Source: Fidelibacterota bacterium
GTDB lineage: Bacteria > Marinisomatota > Marinisomatia > Marinisomatales > UBA1611
Assembly (NCBI GenBank): GCA_002718285.1
Contig: PBAR01000001.1
Location: 281,368 to 336,341, forward strand
Direction: 5' to 3'
DNA: 54,974 bases
Below are positions 27,001 to 35,589 of this stretch, piece after piece. How positions within the stretch are numbered: position 1 is the first letter of the stretch; the number at the start of each line of letters is the position of its first letter. A model generated the notes under the pieces. The model ran no database searches. It was given only the letters and a program-made list of their open reading frames with translations, and was not told the DNA's origin. A program made the position numbers and the translations under genes.

Positions 27001-27962
27001 TTGAACATATACAAGAAACTCCCTGGCCATCTGGTACTACCCGTTATCAGGACTGCGAAGTTACTTTAAAAGGTATTGTTACTGCAGACACAGCACAGTA
27101 TAATAGCGCTTACAGCTCTTATGCTTTCCAAGATGGAACTGGCCAGTGGAGTGGATTGGTGTTTGATATCCCCACCCCTGGAGAACAGGTTAATATAAGT
27201 AGAGGTGATGAAGTGGAAGTTACGGGGACTATTAATGACTTTGATCCTGACTGGCACTTTAAGTTTGATGGTAACACCCGGTTAATAAACTCTACAGTCA
27301 CTATTTTGTCTACTGGTAATGATGTTCCGGAGGCAAGTCTGATAAGTTGTAGCGATGTTAGTATCGATTCTGAAGATGGTTACCCAGAATTATATGAAGG
27401 TGTTTTGGTAAGACTGAATAATGTTACCATTACAGTTACGGCTGATGAATTAATTCGTGATTGGAGAATCACAGACAACTCTGGCGAAACAATACTTATT
27501 GATGATGATATGGCTAATCTGGCAGCGGATAATTTCATGAGTACTCTTATAGAAGGTCAGGAACTTGAATATGTTATAGGCATATTTAACTATAGTTTTG
27601 GTACCTATAAGGTTCAAATACGTGACCTGGCTGATTTAGGACAAACTATGGGCATTAATAATGAAATAGATTTAAATCCTTTTGCATACAAACTGCTTGA
27701 TAATTTTCCCAACCCTTTTAACCCTGAAACGCATATACATTTCGAGTTAGGTGGAGAGGAAATAGTAAAACTGATGATTTATGATGCCTTGGGGCGTCAG
27801 GTTCGGACCCTCATTAACGGTCAGAGCTATAGACCTGGTTTTCATGCAGTAAACTGGGATGGAAGAGATGACAACGGCCTATCAGTTTCTTCCGGTGTTT
27901 ATATATACCGGATCAAGGCTGGAGGGTTTATTGCGGATAATAAAATGTTATTAGTGAAGTAA
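24063..27962 (+). CDS. Secreted multidomain protein: c-type cytochrome domain, repeated OB-fold-like domains, sorting domain
   Basis: 1299 residues from the ATG at 24063, 5 nt after AGGGAGAAA; an in-frame GTG at 24042 lies before this ribosome-binding site. Signal peptide ends FIYG, cleaved before QVDYTQ. Residues about 20-100 are a planctomycete-type cytochrome c domain with haem site CTSCHG and a candidate distal Met in NGSMPPGNQ. Then follow four or more repeats of a DUF5689/OB-like domain (VRGIVTSPNYGG, ISGIVTAEFWGSPS, VQGIVTMPTG, LKGIVTADTAQ), with Ig-like spacers. The C-terminus is a T9SS sorting domain (FPNPFNPETHIHFEL, VNWDGRDDNGLSVSSGVYIY). It would be a surface-displayed haem protein. 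A strong terminator follows. Confidence 0.78.
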   Translation: MRKMLCLFFMIGFIYGQVDYTQTIQPIFNNSCTSCHGYSGGLSLTSYTGAMAGGNSGTSVEAGNHASSLLWQKVNNGSMPPGNQNLSNEQINLIAQWIDEGALETPQTYITIAEARALTIGSTATVRGIVTSPNYGGSFTSYYIQDATAGINLYASGSNISTPPTLNLGDSIEVTGEIATWASFLEIEITSESDYTLISSNNDLPEPQLLTISQFLTDPESYEHEFIRINGVSITNGSWPSANNSANLTISDDGGSSTLTMRIDSDTEIDGSTQPSAPFDLLGIAGQYCDGCADGGYQILPRYSSDFMAGTVPPLVADIVITPSSPIETDDVTVTATISDADGSISSAVLTYNSGSGDIDLPMSATGSDNLYTAVIPAQSTGTTVTFSITAVDNANNSTTSDDFSYLVISTGGQVTSIYDIQYTTDSSGDSPLDNQSVTISGIVTAEFWGSPSLRYFFVQDAEGPWNGILCYRNGWHDFDFTTSSGIVNSVAEGDSVSVTGTVGEERWGMNGRTIINAITQVIIHGQAVNMISPSVVTAGQIMTGGSDAEAYEGCLVQVNNVSVDDPDLGNGEWSVTDGTNSVRVGDAWDYYFFPESGQELAEVVGVMNYSSDNTKLEPRLARDVVEADGELVRLQRIQQVLYSDLIKAGEDSESDTSYMLLDTVTVQGIVTMPTGLSYAGDGVKFIFADPRGGPWSAILSYDPDNSAFPVLFEGDLIQATGYIYEYSTGPANMTELFIIEPINIIDFEQPLPPVDVVNTGDLRWPTKAEQWGNVMVRVEDAVVTDNQFQYDVFALDDGTGSVLIDDDSYEIQDYFSLPEQGGIGRPSIGYTIESAQGWVYHHYGSYSDSTAYKLCPLYPDDIVFGIGPPIISDISRDPCSPKATDTEVTVSCLIEDNSTITSAEIQYSVNGGAYQTINMSSSTDSTWTGVIPVTGDDEINYYIVAKDDGVDQDSVGISNYPYNIQNNQLGFVATDDLTIEHIQETPWPSGTTRYQDCEVTLKGIVTADTAQYNSAYSSYAFQDGTGQWSGLVFDIPTPGEQVNISRGDEVEVTGTINDFDPDWHFKFDGNTRLINSTVTILSTGNDVPEASLISCSDVSIDSEDGYPELYEGVLVRLNNVTITVTADELIRDWRITDNSGETILIDDDMANLAADNFMSTLIEGQELEYVIGIFNYSFGTYKVQIRDLADLGQTMGINNEIDLNPFAYKLLDNFPNPFNPETHIHFELGGEEIVKLMIYDALGRQVRTLINGQSYRPGFHAVNWDGRDDNGLSVSSGVYIYRIKAGGFIADNKMLLVK

Positions 27963-27976
27963 TCCATTGTTGCTTG

Positions 27977-28009
27977 AAAAAGGGCAAAGTGATTTACTTT
28001 GCCCTTTTT
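27977..28009 (+). terminator. Intrinsic terminator with a 14-bp perfect stem
   Basis: AAAAAGGGCAAAGT (27977-27990) pairs perfectly with ACTTTGCCCTTTTT (27996-28009) around a 5-nt loop. It ends the transcript carrying the cytochrome-domain protein. The next gene starts only 12 nt later, so it needs read-through or a promoter overlapping this hairpin. Confidence 0.9.
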
Positions 28010-28020
28010 ATTTTCTACCC

Positions 28021-29544
28021 TTGAAAAAATCAATTCTATTCGTTTTTATCCTTGTTTCCTGGAGCTGTAGCCGCTGGGAATATGATGATCCATCGGAGTT
28101 AATATCACCAAAAGCTCCAGAGACCTATTTGTCTTTGGTTGCTACAGATACCATCTATGCCAGTGTGGATTCATCAGGGAGTCCAACCTATTCCATTGGT
28201 GAAACGCCTGATCCAGGAATGGTTTGGGATACACTTGATCAGGCATTTACTACTATTACCACCAGCAGGCAGGTCCTTCATTGGTGGGGGGAGGATACCG
28301 ATGGAGAAGTAGTCGGTTATTTTTATAAGTGGAGTTCTGACTCTTCCTGGACTTATACAGATCAAGAAAGTGGTACCTTTTATGTCCCGATTCGATCTGA
28401 ATTAGATGTATTTAGTTTTGAAGTCAGAGCATTGGATAACGAAGGGATTAAAGACAATACACCTTCAAGAATTGTGTTTCCAATTCGTAATTCTCCACCT
28501 ACTGTTTCTTTCCGCTATCTTTCCAATCCACAAATCGAAAATATTGGCGGTGACACGAGCTATACTTTTCCAACGCGGACATTTAACTGGGATATTTTTG
28601 ATCAAGATGGGAATGAAACCATTACGGATATTTTTTATGCCATGGATGATACATGTAGCTCCTGCTGGATTCGTTTAAATGGTAATGAATCCAGCTTAAC
28701 CCTTACTGGGTTATCACCTGGCCAGCACACATTTTACCTTAAATGCCAAGATATCGCTGGTTCGACAAGTCCTATGATTCAGTTTCCTGACACCTTAATG
28801 TTGAATGAAGCTCAGGTTTGGGTAGTTAAACCCGTTATCGGCAATGTATTAATTGTGGATGATTATCCATTGGACAATCAAAATAATGCTCTTAGCTGGT
28901 ATTCAGGTTTGATGGACACAGTGGTAGGAAATGATGGTTATTCTATCTGGGAGATTGGAGATGAGCTACCGTACTCTTCTGTAGACATATCCGCCAATCT
29001 AAAATATTTTAAACATGTAGTTTGGTTCGCAGCCTACAATAATACAGCGGCCGCAAATGATACTTATAATGCTGCAGAAGCCAGCCTGTTAAATTTCGTT
29101 ATGGGGGGTGGTAATCTTTTTATTAATCCCATTGATTTTGAGGATACAACCTTTACCTGGTTTCCTCTTGATTCGATAATTACGCTAAATCCTAATGGTC
29201 GCTTGCGTCCTGGGAAAGAACTCGTTTGTAATTTTAACACAGAACTAAATTTATCTGTATCTCATTTAATTGCTGTAAGGGTAAAGGGGTTTTGGCCTGA
29301 TGAATCTGAATTTTCAAATGTGCGCGAAATTTACCGTATGGCAGATCCTGGAGCTGGAGATGGTTGGCAAGGAAACCCCACTGTATGTTCTATCGGTCAG
29401 TATCGGGTATCACCTGTAGAATTATCTGGAAAGGTAGTGATTATAACCTTGCCAATGCACGATGGGTATCGCGCCAAATTGAATGGAAATGGGTCTTCTA
29501 TAAAATTATTTCAGTATTTATTTACAGAGGAATTCATCGAATGA
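28021..29544 (+). CDS. Large lipoprotein, function unknown
   Basis: 507 residues from the TTG at 28021, immediately behind the terminator; an earlier in-frame start would place the terminator hairpin inside the gene. Signal LKKSILFVFILVSWSCSRW gives lipobox SWSC. Residues about 80-260 contain fibronectin/Ig-like strands (WWGEDTDGEVVGYFYKWSSD, FEVRALDNEGIKDNTPSR). Residues about 275-420 (NVLIVDDYPLDN, FKHVVWFAAYNNTA, GGGNLFINPIDF) resemble a flavodoxin or GATase-like alpha/beta fold seen in large lipoproteins of this group. No catalytic motif can be named. The gene overlaps the TonB-receptor start by 4 nt, suggesting co-function in surface uptake. Confidence 0.65.
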   Translation: MKKSILFVFILVSWSCSRWEYDDPSELISPKAPETYLSLVATDTIYASVDSSGSPTYSIGETPDPGMVWDTLDQAFTTITTSRQVLHWWGEDTDGEVVGYFYKWSSDSSWTYTDQESGTFYVPIRSELDVFSFEVRALDNEGIKDNTPSRIVFPIRNSPPTVSFRYLSNPQIENIGGDTSYTFPTRTFNWDIFDQDGNETITDIFYAMDDTCSSCWIRLNGNESSLTLTGLSPGQHTFYLKCQDIAGSTSPMIQFPDTLMLNEAQVWVVKPVIGNVLIVDDYPLDNQNNALSWYSGLMDTVVGNDGYSIWEIGDELPYSSVDISANLKYFKHVVWFAAYNNTAAANDTYNAAEASLLNFVMGGGNLFINPIDFEDTTFTWFPLDSIITLNPNGRLRPGKELVCNFNTELNLSVSHLIAVRVKGFWPDESEFSNVREIYRMADPGAGDGWQGNPTVCSIGQYRVSPVELSGKVVIITLPMHDGYRAKLNGNGSSIKLFQYLFTEEFIE

Positions 29545-32294
29545 GGTTGGCGTTAATAATTCTTTTTCCATTATTACTGTCTGCTCAGAGTCTGGGAATA
29601 ATTACTGGAAAGGTAATTGATATAAATGGTGAAGGTTTGCCAGGTGTTAATGTGATTGTTAAAGGAACCTATTACGGATCGGCGACAGATTTAGATGGAC
29701 AATACCGCATAGAGAAAATAAATCCTGGTAGTTATGATATTGAAGTTTCCATGATTGGTTATAAGGTAATCTTGAAGACAGGGGTTAACATAAACCCTGA
29801 AGAAATGTTAAAGCTAGATTTTACACTGGAAGAAACAGTTCTTAGTTTTGGTGAAGATGTGGTTGTTATGGGGAAAAAACCTCTTTTTGATGTTGATGAA
29901 ACAGCATCCCTTTCCCGTGTAAGAAAAGAGGATATAGAAAACAAAGTTGTTTCCAGTGTAGAAGATATTTTGTCTGAACAAATTGGTGTAACTACCCAGG
30001 ATAATGAGATTCATATCCGCGGTGGCCGTATAGATGAGAGTTTGTTTATTGTGGATGGTTTCTCTGTAAAAGATCCGCTTACCGGATACTCAGGAAATTT
30101 GTTTGTTAATGCCGATGCTATTGAAGAACTGGAAATAGTAACTGGGGGATACAATGCGGAATATGGTCAAGCGATGTCTGGTGTGGTTAATATTAAATTG
30201 AAAGAAGGTCGCGAGAAATATGAAGGTTCTTTAAAGTATTCCAGCGATAGGTTATTTGACGGTCAATTCAATACCGATCGAATTGAATTTAATTTTGGTG
30301 GACCAGATTTTATTTTTCAAACACTTCCAAGTTGGATGGGCATGGATCTACCAGGTCGTTTTTCATTTTTTTTAAATGGGTATAGCAAGGTTTATGATGG
30401 CAATTTACCTGTAGCCTCAAAATTATACCCACATCGATTTTGGTCATCTGGACTGGTTTCAGAAACAAAAGCAGATAAAATAATGGAATCCTTAGCTCCT
30501 CGGGAAAATAATGACTGGCACGCATTATATAAATTGTCCTGGGAAATATCATCCCGGAAAAAACTGGCTTTATCATATGATATTTCTTTGAATGTTAACC
30601 AGGGGTATTTCATGCCCCGCGCATTTGGTTCAACCTATTTCCCGTATTCCTACATGCAAATTTTAGATAACTATAATACAGTTACGCGTGACACTCGTCT
30701 TTTAAATCTAAACTGGACACATACTCTTTCCACAAGGTCTTTTTATGAATTTACATTTGGGAAATTTGTAACAATGGAGCATAGCGCAGTACAAAATTTG
30801 ATGTGGGATGAATATCAGGAACGTCTTGATCTGGAACCGATAAATTATACTCTGGATGCTTCCAATAAAGATGGAAATATATATATAACTTATGGTGATG
30901 AATTTTATGATACTGGATTTGCACCAGAGTGGTATGATTTGGTCAGTGATAATATTAGGTTGGATTTGGACTGGACATATCATACCAAATCGCGGCATAA
31001 AATTAAAACAGGATTTGAGCATACCATTACTGATCTTCAGGTTTTAGATATTGATGAACCATGGAGCGGTTCATCTGCTTTTGGAGCGAACTACGACAGT
31101 TACAGTGCTAAAACCTATTTTGGTGCTTTTTATATTCAGGATAGAATTGTATTTGAAGGGATGACTCTGAATCTTGGACTGCGAACCGATTATTGGATTC
31201 CAGGTCGCTATGTTGAAGAAGCAATTGATGATACAAATAGTATTATTATTACTGATGAAGCACGGACACTTTTTGCAAAAGAAACTTTTTCTTTTCCATG
31301 GTTTAATGAACCTTACCACATGAAAGCAAGACTGAGTCCTCGATTTGGTATTTCTCATCCAGTGACCGATAATGATGTTCTTTATTTTTACTATGGTCAT
31401 TTTTCACAGTTGCCCACGTTTCAATATGTATACGCAAAAATTAATTCAAAGGCACAATCTACTTATCAGGTTTTTGGCAATCCAAACCTAAATCCGAAAA
31501 CCACCGTACAGTATGAAATTGGAATAAAACATCGTTTCAGCGAAGATCAGATTCTGGAATTGAAAGCTTATTGGAAAGACATGTTCGACTATGAAACATC
31601 ACAGACTATTCGTCCATCCAATCCAAAATATGCCCACCTTTCTTTCAATATGTATTTTAATGCTGACTATGCGCGTGCCCGAGGAGTGGAAGCGATCTTA
31701 AAAAGTCGCGTTCTTGAAAATTGGTATGCTGATGTAAATTTTAATTATAGCATTGTTACAGGAAAAAGTTCTTCACCTTTAGACAACCTTTTAGTACAGG
31801 CTGGACAGCTATCTGAAAAACCTCTTGGGGAAAGTTTTATGAGCTGGGATAGGCCTATTCATTTTTTTACCAATCTATCTTATAACCATCCTCGAAATTG
31901 GGGGCTATCTATAAGGTTTGATTATGAATCTGGACGACGGTATACTCGATCAATAATTGATGAAATTCTAAATGTAAACGGTCGGGAATATTACAATGGT
32001 CCCCGTGAAGATGATCGCCCTTATGCTTATATCGCTGAGATTCCTTCCCGAAATATAGATGTGAAATTATATAGGACAATTAAGATTGCATATCTCAGAA
32101 TTAAAACGTATTTAGAAATAGAAAACTTTCTTGATGAAAAAATACCTCGCAGAATAAATCCCTTCACTGGCCGAGGTTATAATGAAGGTGAAATTATTGG
32201 TTACTACTTGGCTAATAGTCCAGACCCAAATCTAGACCCATCAAGATATCGTAAACCCAGGGCAATAGAAATAGGCTTGCAGATAATTTTTTAA
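29541..32294 (+). CDS. TonB-dependent receptor with carboxypeptidase-regulatory-like domain
   Basis: 917 residues from the ATG at 29541 (ATGA overlap with the upstream gene). Signal peptide ends LLSA, cleaved before QSLG. Residues 20-110 are a CarboxypepD_reg-like beta sandwich (ITGKVIDINGEGLPGVNVIV, SATDLDGQYRI, SMIGYKVILK). Residues about 130-240 form the plug (VSSVEDILSEQIGV, IHIRGGRIDESLFIVDGFSV, GGYNAEYGQAMSGVVNIKL). A 22-strand-type barrel follows, ending with GYNEGEIIGYY and a terminal aromatic strand. No canonical TonB box is obvious. Substrate unknown. The upstream lipoprotein and downstream PorV-like protein and NHL lipoprotein are probably co-transcribed. Confidence 0.88.
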   Translation: MRLALIILFPLLLSAQSLGIITGKVIDINGEGLPGVNVIVKGTYYGSATDLDGQYRIEKINPGSYDIEVSMIGYKVILKTGVNINPEEMLKLDFTLEETVLSFGEDVVVMGKKPLFDVDETASLSRVRKEDIENKVVSSVEDILSEQIGVTTQDNEIHIRGGRIDESLFIVDGFSVKDPLTGYSGNLFVNADAIEELEIVTGGYNAEYGQAMSGVVNIKLKEGREKYEGSLKYSSDRLFDGQFNTDRIEFNFGGPDFIFQTLPSWMGMDLPGRFSFFLNGYSKVYDGNLPVASKLYPHRFWSSGLVSETKADKIMESLAPRENNDWHALYKLSWEISSRKKLALSYDISLNVNQGYFMPRAFGSTYFPYSYMQILDNYNTVTRDTRLLNLNWTHTLSTRSFYEFTFGKFVTMEHSAVQNLMWDEYQERLDLEPINYTLDASNKDGNIYITYGDEFYDTGFAPEWYDLVSDNIRLDLDWTYHTKSRHKIKTGFEHTITDLQVLDIDEPWSGSSAFGANYDSYSAKTYFGAFYIQDRIVFEGMTLNLGLRTDYWIPGRYVEEAIDDTNSIIITDEARTLFAKETFSFPWFNEPYHMKARLSPRFGISHPVTDNDVLYFYYGHFSQLPTFQYVYAKINSKAQSTYQVFGNPNLNPKTTVQYEIGIKHRFSEDQILELKAYWKDMFDYETSQTIRPSNPKYAHLSFNMYFNADYARARGVEAILKSRVLENWYADVNFNYSIVTGKSSSPLDNLLVQAGQLSEKPLGESFMSWDRPIHFFTNLSYNHPRNWGLSIRFDYESGRRYTRSIIDEILNVNGREYYNGPREDDRPYAYIAEIPSRNIDVKLYRTIKIAYLRIKTYLEIENFLDEKIPRRINPFTGRGYNEGEIIGYYLANSPDPNLDPSRYRKPRAIEIGLQIIF

Positions 32295-33301
32295 TGTCAA
32301 GATCAATTATACAATTTGCATCCTTCTTCTTATTTCTATCTTTATCCTGGAGTCAGAGTTTATTTCCTATTTTGGGTGGGCAAAGAGCGGGAACTTCTGT
32401 TTTTTCTTTTCTTAATATAGGAGTGAGTGCTCGTGCTGTAGGGATGGGGGAATCAGTTGTTGCTCTTAACCAGGATGCAGCAAGCATTTATTATAACCCA
32501 GCTATTATCGCTCAGCTTGATAAAACAGAAATATCTATTTCGCAAATTCAATGGCCAGCAGATATACAATATGACTATTTTAGTATAACACGTCATGTAT
32601 TTGGTCGAAATTATCTCGGTATTAGTGGAGGTATTTTGCATATGCAGCCGATGGAAGAGACAACGGAATATTTTCCCACAGGTACAGGAAATTATTTTCT
32701 TTACCAAGATAAGTTTATTGCTCTTAGCTATGGTGCGAAAATGACTGACAGGTTTAGTTTTGGTATAACTTTGAAACATGTGTCAGAGACCTTGGCTGAT
32801 TACAGTATGAATGCTGTTCTTATGGATATGGGAACTTTTTATTGGACTGGCTATAGGTCATTGAGGTTTTGTGCTTCGTTATCTCATTTTGGGAGACAGG
32901 TGGCACCCGATGGTTACTTTAATAAGCGAATATTGGATATGAACTCAGGACAGGAAATTATAGATATAACAAATTTTGAGCAGTTTTCTCCACCAACTAT
33001 TTTTCGTGTAGGTGGCGCAATAGATCCAGTAAAAACAGATAAACAACACTTAGCTGTTTCTTTGCAATTAAATCATCCTGTTGATAATGCAGAATATATT
33101 GTGACTGGAATTGAGTATTCATTTATCAAAACATTATTTATACGAGGAGGATATAAGTTTAATAAAAATGAAGAAAATTATACTTTTGGTGCTGGTGTTA
33201 TTATACCAATAGGACCTTTAAAACTTCGAGTTGATTATGGTTATGCTAACTTTCAGCATTTATCAGATCCAAAACGATTCAGCATAGGTTTTTCTATTTA
33301 A
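32294..33301 (+). CDS. PorV/PorQ-family outer-membrane protein
   Basis: 335 residues, TAATG overlap with the TonB receptor. Signal peptide ends LSWS, cleaved before QSLFP. The N-terminal signature is the clearest of the three family members here: FLNIGVSARAVGMGESVVAL then AASIYYNPAIIAQ. Barrel strands follow, ending RVDYGYANFQHLSDPKRFSI. PorV is an outer-membrane shuttle for T9SS cargo and is also found paired with surface systems of this lineage. Pairing with a TonB receptor suggests a role in assembling or presenting that system. Confidence 0.85.
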   Translation: MSRSIIQFASFFLFLSLSWSQSLFPILGGQRAGTSVFSFLNIGVSARAVGMGESVVALNQDAASIYYNPAIIAQLDKTEISISQIQWPADIQYDYFSITRHVFGRNYLGISGGILHMQPMEETTEYFPTGTGNYFLYQDKFIALSYGAKMTDRFSFGITLKHVSETLADYSMNAVLMDMGTFYWTGYRSLRFCASLSHFGRQVAPDGYFNKRILDMNSGQEIIDITNFEQFSPPTIFRVGGAIDPVKTDKQHLAVSLQLNHPVDNAEYIVTGIEYSFIKTLFIRGGYKFNKNEENYTFGAGVIIPIGPLKLRVDYGYANFQHLSDPKRFSIGFSI

Positions 33302-34611
33302 TTATTCATAGAATTCTTTTACTTGTCTTTAGCTTATTTGCATCTTCATGTATTCAGAAATTTTCTATACCGGATGATTTGGAAAATGGATCAGAATTAG
33401 AATTTGGTGCTGGTGATACTACTTATCTTCAATTAAGTCCCGTTTGGGGAGAAGATTATGGGGTTAATGATCCCACGGAAATTGCGATTGCCCAAGATGG
33501 ACGCATATTTATTGCTGATTCTACTGCCCATTCTATTATGGTTTTAGATCAGGATGGGGATCAGCCTACTGGTTTTTCAGACTTAATAAACTTGAAGGAT
33601 AGTTACGGTGAAAATATTTCACCAATTGATTTAGATGTAGATCAAAAAATGAATATATTTTTTATTGATGGATCACAACGAATATTTATGTGGAATCAGT
33701 ATTGGAATACTGCAGGAATTTCTCGGGTATCAAAATCAGGCACTTTTAAACACATTGAAACAGGCGTTCTACAAGATGAAATAGCTGGAACAGAGAACTG
33801 GCTATCGCTATTAAACGATGATAAATGGGAGCTTGAGAATACCATATTTAGTAATGAACAATATGTAATTGATTCAGTTATTCACCCCCATTTGTTTTAT
33901 GATGGAAGAATGGGAAAAAATCAGTACCTAGATCCTTATTATAGTCCTGATTCAAGTCAGTTCACAGGTATTTCAGCTCCGGCTGGACAGGAAAATAAGA
34001 TTTATGTTTGCGATAGCTATGGTGGAAATAGTAATCAATTTCGATTGATGCAAATAAATTTTCAAAGATCCTTAGTTATAGAATTAGAAACTGGAGAATT
34101 GGTCTGGGGATACACAGGTATATTTGGAGCGACCATTAAAGGTTATGGTACTGGTGCGGGTACAGTTAATGAACCACTAAGTATCGATGTGGATTATCAG
34201 GGGAATTTGTATTACACTCAGGCAGGTGATTTTTTCCCTGTTCATATGATTATCCCAAATTTATCTGGTGATTTTGCAGTTTATTCTTCAGGTTTTCAGC
34301 CTGATGCAAGTGATATAATGGATGCTTCAGTTTATGGATCAGCGCTGGATATAGCTGTTGACGAAAATAAAAATATTTATATTGTAGATGGTTTGGATTC
34401 TGAAGTAATAGTATTTGATGCAAGTGGAAATTATTTTAAAGAAGCGGGTTATAATTTCAAAGATGGTATAGAAGAAAAAGTCATGAATAAACCTATGGCA
34501 TTGACTGTAGATGAAAGAGGAGTGGTGTATGTATGTGATCGAGGTAATGGTGCCATATATCGTTTTAAACTTTCTAATTCTCTTGATGAGGGTCTTAAAT
34601 TGGAAGATTAA
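33301..34611 (+). CDS. NHL-repeat beta-propeller lipoprotein, probable ATT start
   Basis: 436 residues if read from ATT at 33301, sharing one base with the PorV-like stop (TAATT, in the position of the TAATG overlaps seen elsewhere). ATT at 33304 is an alternative. In this frame residues 1-17 read IIHRILLLVFSLFASSC, a textbook lipoprotein signal. The first conventional start in the frame (TTG, 33379) would delete it. The body is a six-bladed NHL propeller: EIAIAQDGRIFIADSTAHSI, PIDLDVDQKMNIFFIDG, PLSIDVDYQGNLYYTQ, LDIAVDENKNIYIVDG, ALTVDERGVVYVCDRGNG. No active site is visible; likely a surface binding protein. The next gene starts right after its stop. Confidence 0.75.
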   Translation: MIHRILLLVFSLFASSCIQKFSIPDDLENGSELEFGAGDTTYLQLSPVWGEDYGVNDPTEIAIAQDGRIFIADSTAHSIMVLDQDGDQPTGFSDLINLKDSYGENISPIDLDVDQKMNIFFIDGSQRIFMWNQYWNTAGISRVSKSGTFKHIETGVLQDEIAGTENWLSLLNDDKWELENTIFSNEQYVIDSVIHPHLFYDGRMGKNQYLDPYYSPDSSQFTGISAPAGQENKIYVCDSYGGNSNQFRLMQINFQRSLVIELETGELVWGYTGIFGATIKGYGTGAGTVNEPLSIDVDYQGNLYYTQAGDFFPVHMIIPNLSGDFAVYSSGFQPDASDIMDASVYGSALDIAVDENKNIYIVDGLDSEVIVFDASGNYFKEAGYNFKDGIEEKVMNKPMALTVDERGVVYVCDRGNGAIYRFKLSNSLDEGLKLED

Positions 34612-35589
34612 ATGAAATTAAGAATCCGCTATAATACAATTTTTTTGTTGTTACAAATTAGTTTTTCCCAGCTGGATGTAGCATACGTCCGCTATTTTAA
34701 AGATGACAGGGATTTTATATCAAATTTATCGATGCTTTCTACGGATAGGAGAGGTTTGAGTCATATTGCGGTGAGCTATAATGAAAAAAACATGCCAGTT
34801 AAAATTGAACGTTTTTCTGCCAATGGAACTTTAACAAAGCGTGAAATGCTACGATACAATAAAGAAGGGAAGCTAATAGAGCGAGGAGAATATGATGATC
34901 AAGGAAGATACCATCGCCTGATTATTATTGGTGAACAGGAACCTTGGAGTAAAGAATTTCGCCGTTGGCAATTTCCCGTATCGGAACCACTTTCATTTAC
35001 AGATCAGAGAACCTATTTTACAATGGAAGATGGTCGTCATGTTTCCAAAATTATTTTTGAGACTGTTGATGGACAGGAGTATGGTCAAATTGATCTGGAT
35101 TATGATTATTTAGGCAATCTTGCAGAAGAAAGGTGGCGTACGTTACCTTCTGCAAGAATTATCCGGCGTTTCAAGTACCAATTCGATGTGATGGCCTCAA
35201 TAGTGCAAATTTGGGAATACAGTCATGATAGTGAACTCGTTTCTCATATGGCATTAAGTCAAGCTCCAGCAGATGAATTATATCGAACACCGCCTCCACG
35301 AACTGGGAATGTCTTAAATGAAGCAGATATCATTGCAAAAGAAATTCATGAGAAACGAATTATTGTTCCTCATGGTGGTGGTATAATTCCCAAAACTATC
35401 TGGGATGAACTAATTTTAAATAATGGAGACCGATTAATGGTTGATTTTGTGAGCTTAAATGAAAATGGTATTCGGTTTCGGTTGAAAGGGGAAGGTGAAT
35501 TATTGACTATTCCTATTACCCGGGTCAAAACTTTGACATCAAGGTTAGGCGATGTAATTTACCCCAAAACAAGTAGAAGCGGATTATAA
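34612..35589 (+). CDS. Exported protein of unknown function
   Basis: 325 residues, starting directly after the previous stop. Signal peptide ends QISFS, cleaved before QLDVAY. Residues 30-200 have YD/RHS-like short strands (LRYNKEGKLIERGEYDDQGR, FETVDGQEYGQIDLDYDYLG, EERWRTLPSARIIRRFKYQF). Residues about 255-320 form a separate domain (WDELILNNGDRLMVDFVSL, GEGELLTIPITRVKTL) resembling an SH3-like or LysM-neighbouring beta barrel. I do not recognise the family. TAATG overlap with the next gene ties it to the same operon. Confidence 0.55.
   Translation: MKLRIRYNTIFLLLQISFSQLDVAYVRYFKDDRDFISNLSMLSTDRRGLSHIAVSYNEKNMPVKIERFSANGTLTKREMLRYNKEGKLIERGEYDDQGRYHRLIIIGEQEPWSKEFRRWQFPVSEPLSFTDQRTYFTMEDGRHVSKIIFETVDGQEYGQIDLDYDYLGNLAEERWRTLPSARIIRRFKYQFDVMASIVQIWEYSHDSELVSHMALSQAPADELYRTPPPRTGNVLNEADIIAKEIHEKRIIVPHGGGIIPKTIWDELILNNGDRLMVDFVSLNENGIRFRLKGEGELLTIPITRVKTLTSRLGDVIYPKTSRSGL

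Noticed and set aside
33379..34611. TTG at 33379 as the start of the NHL protein
   Set aside because: It would remove a clear lipoprotein signal peptide lying directly upstream in the same frame.
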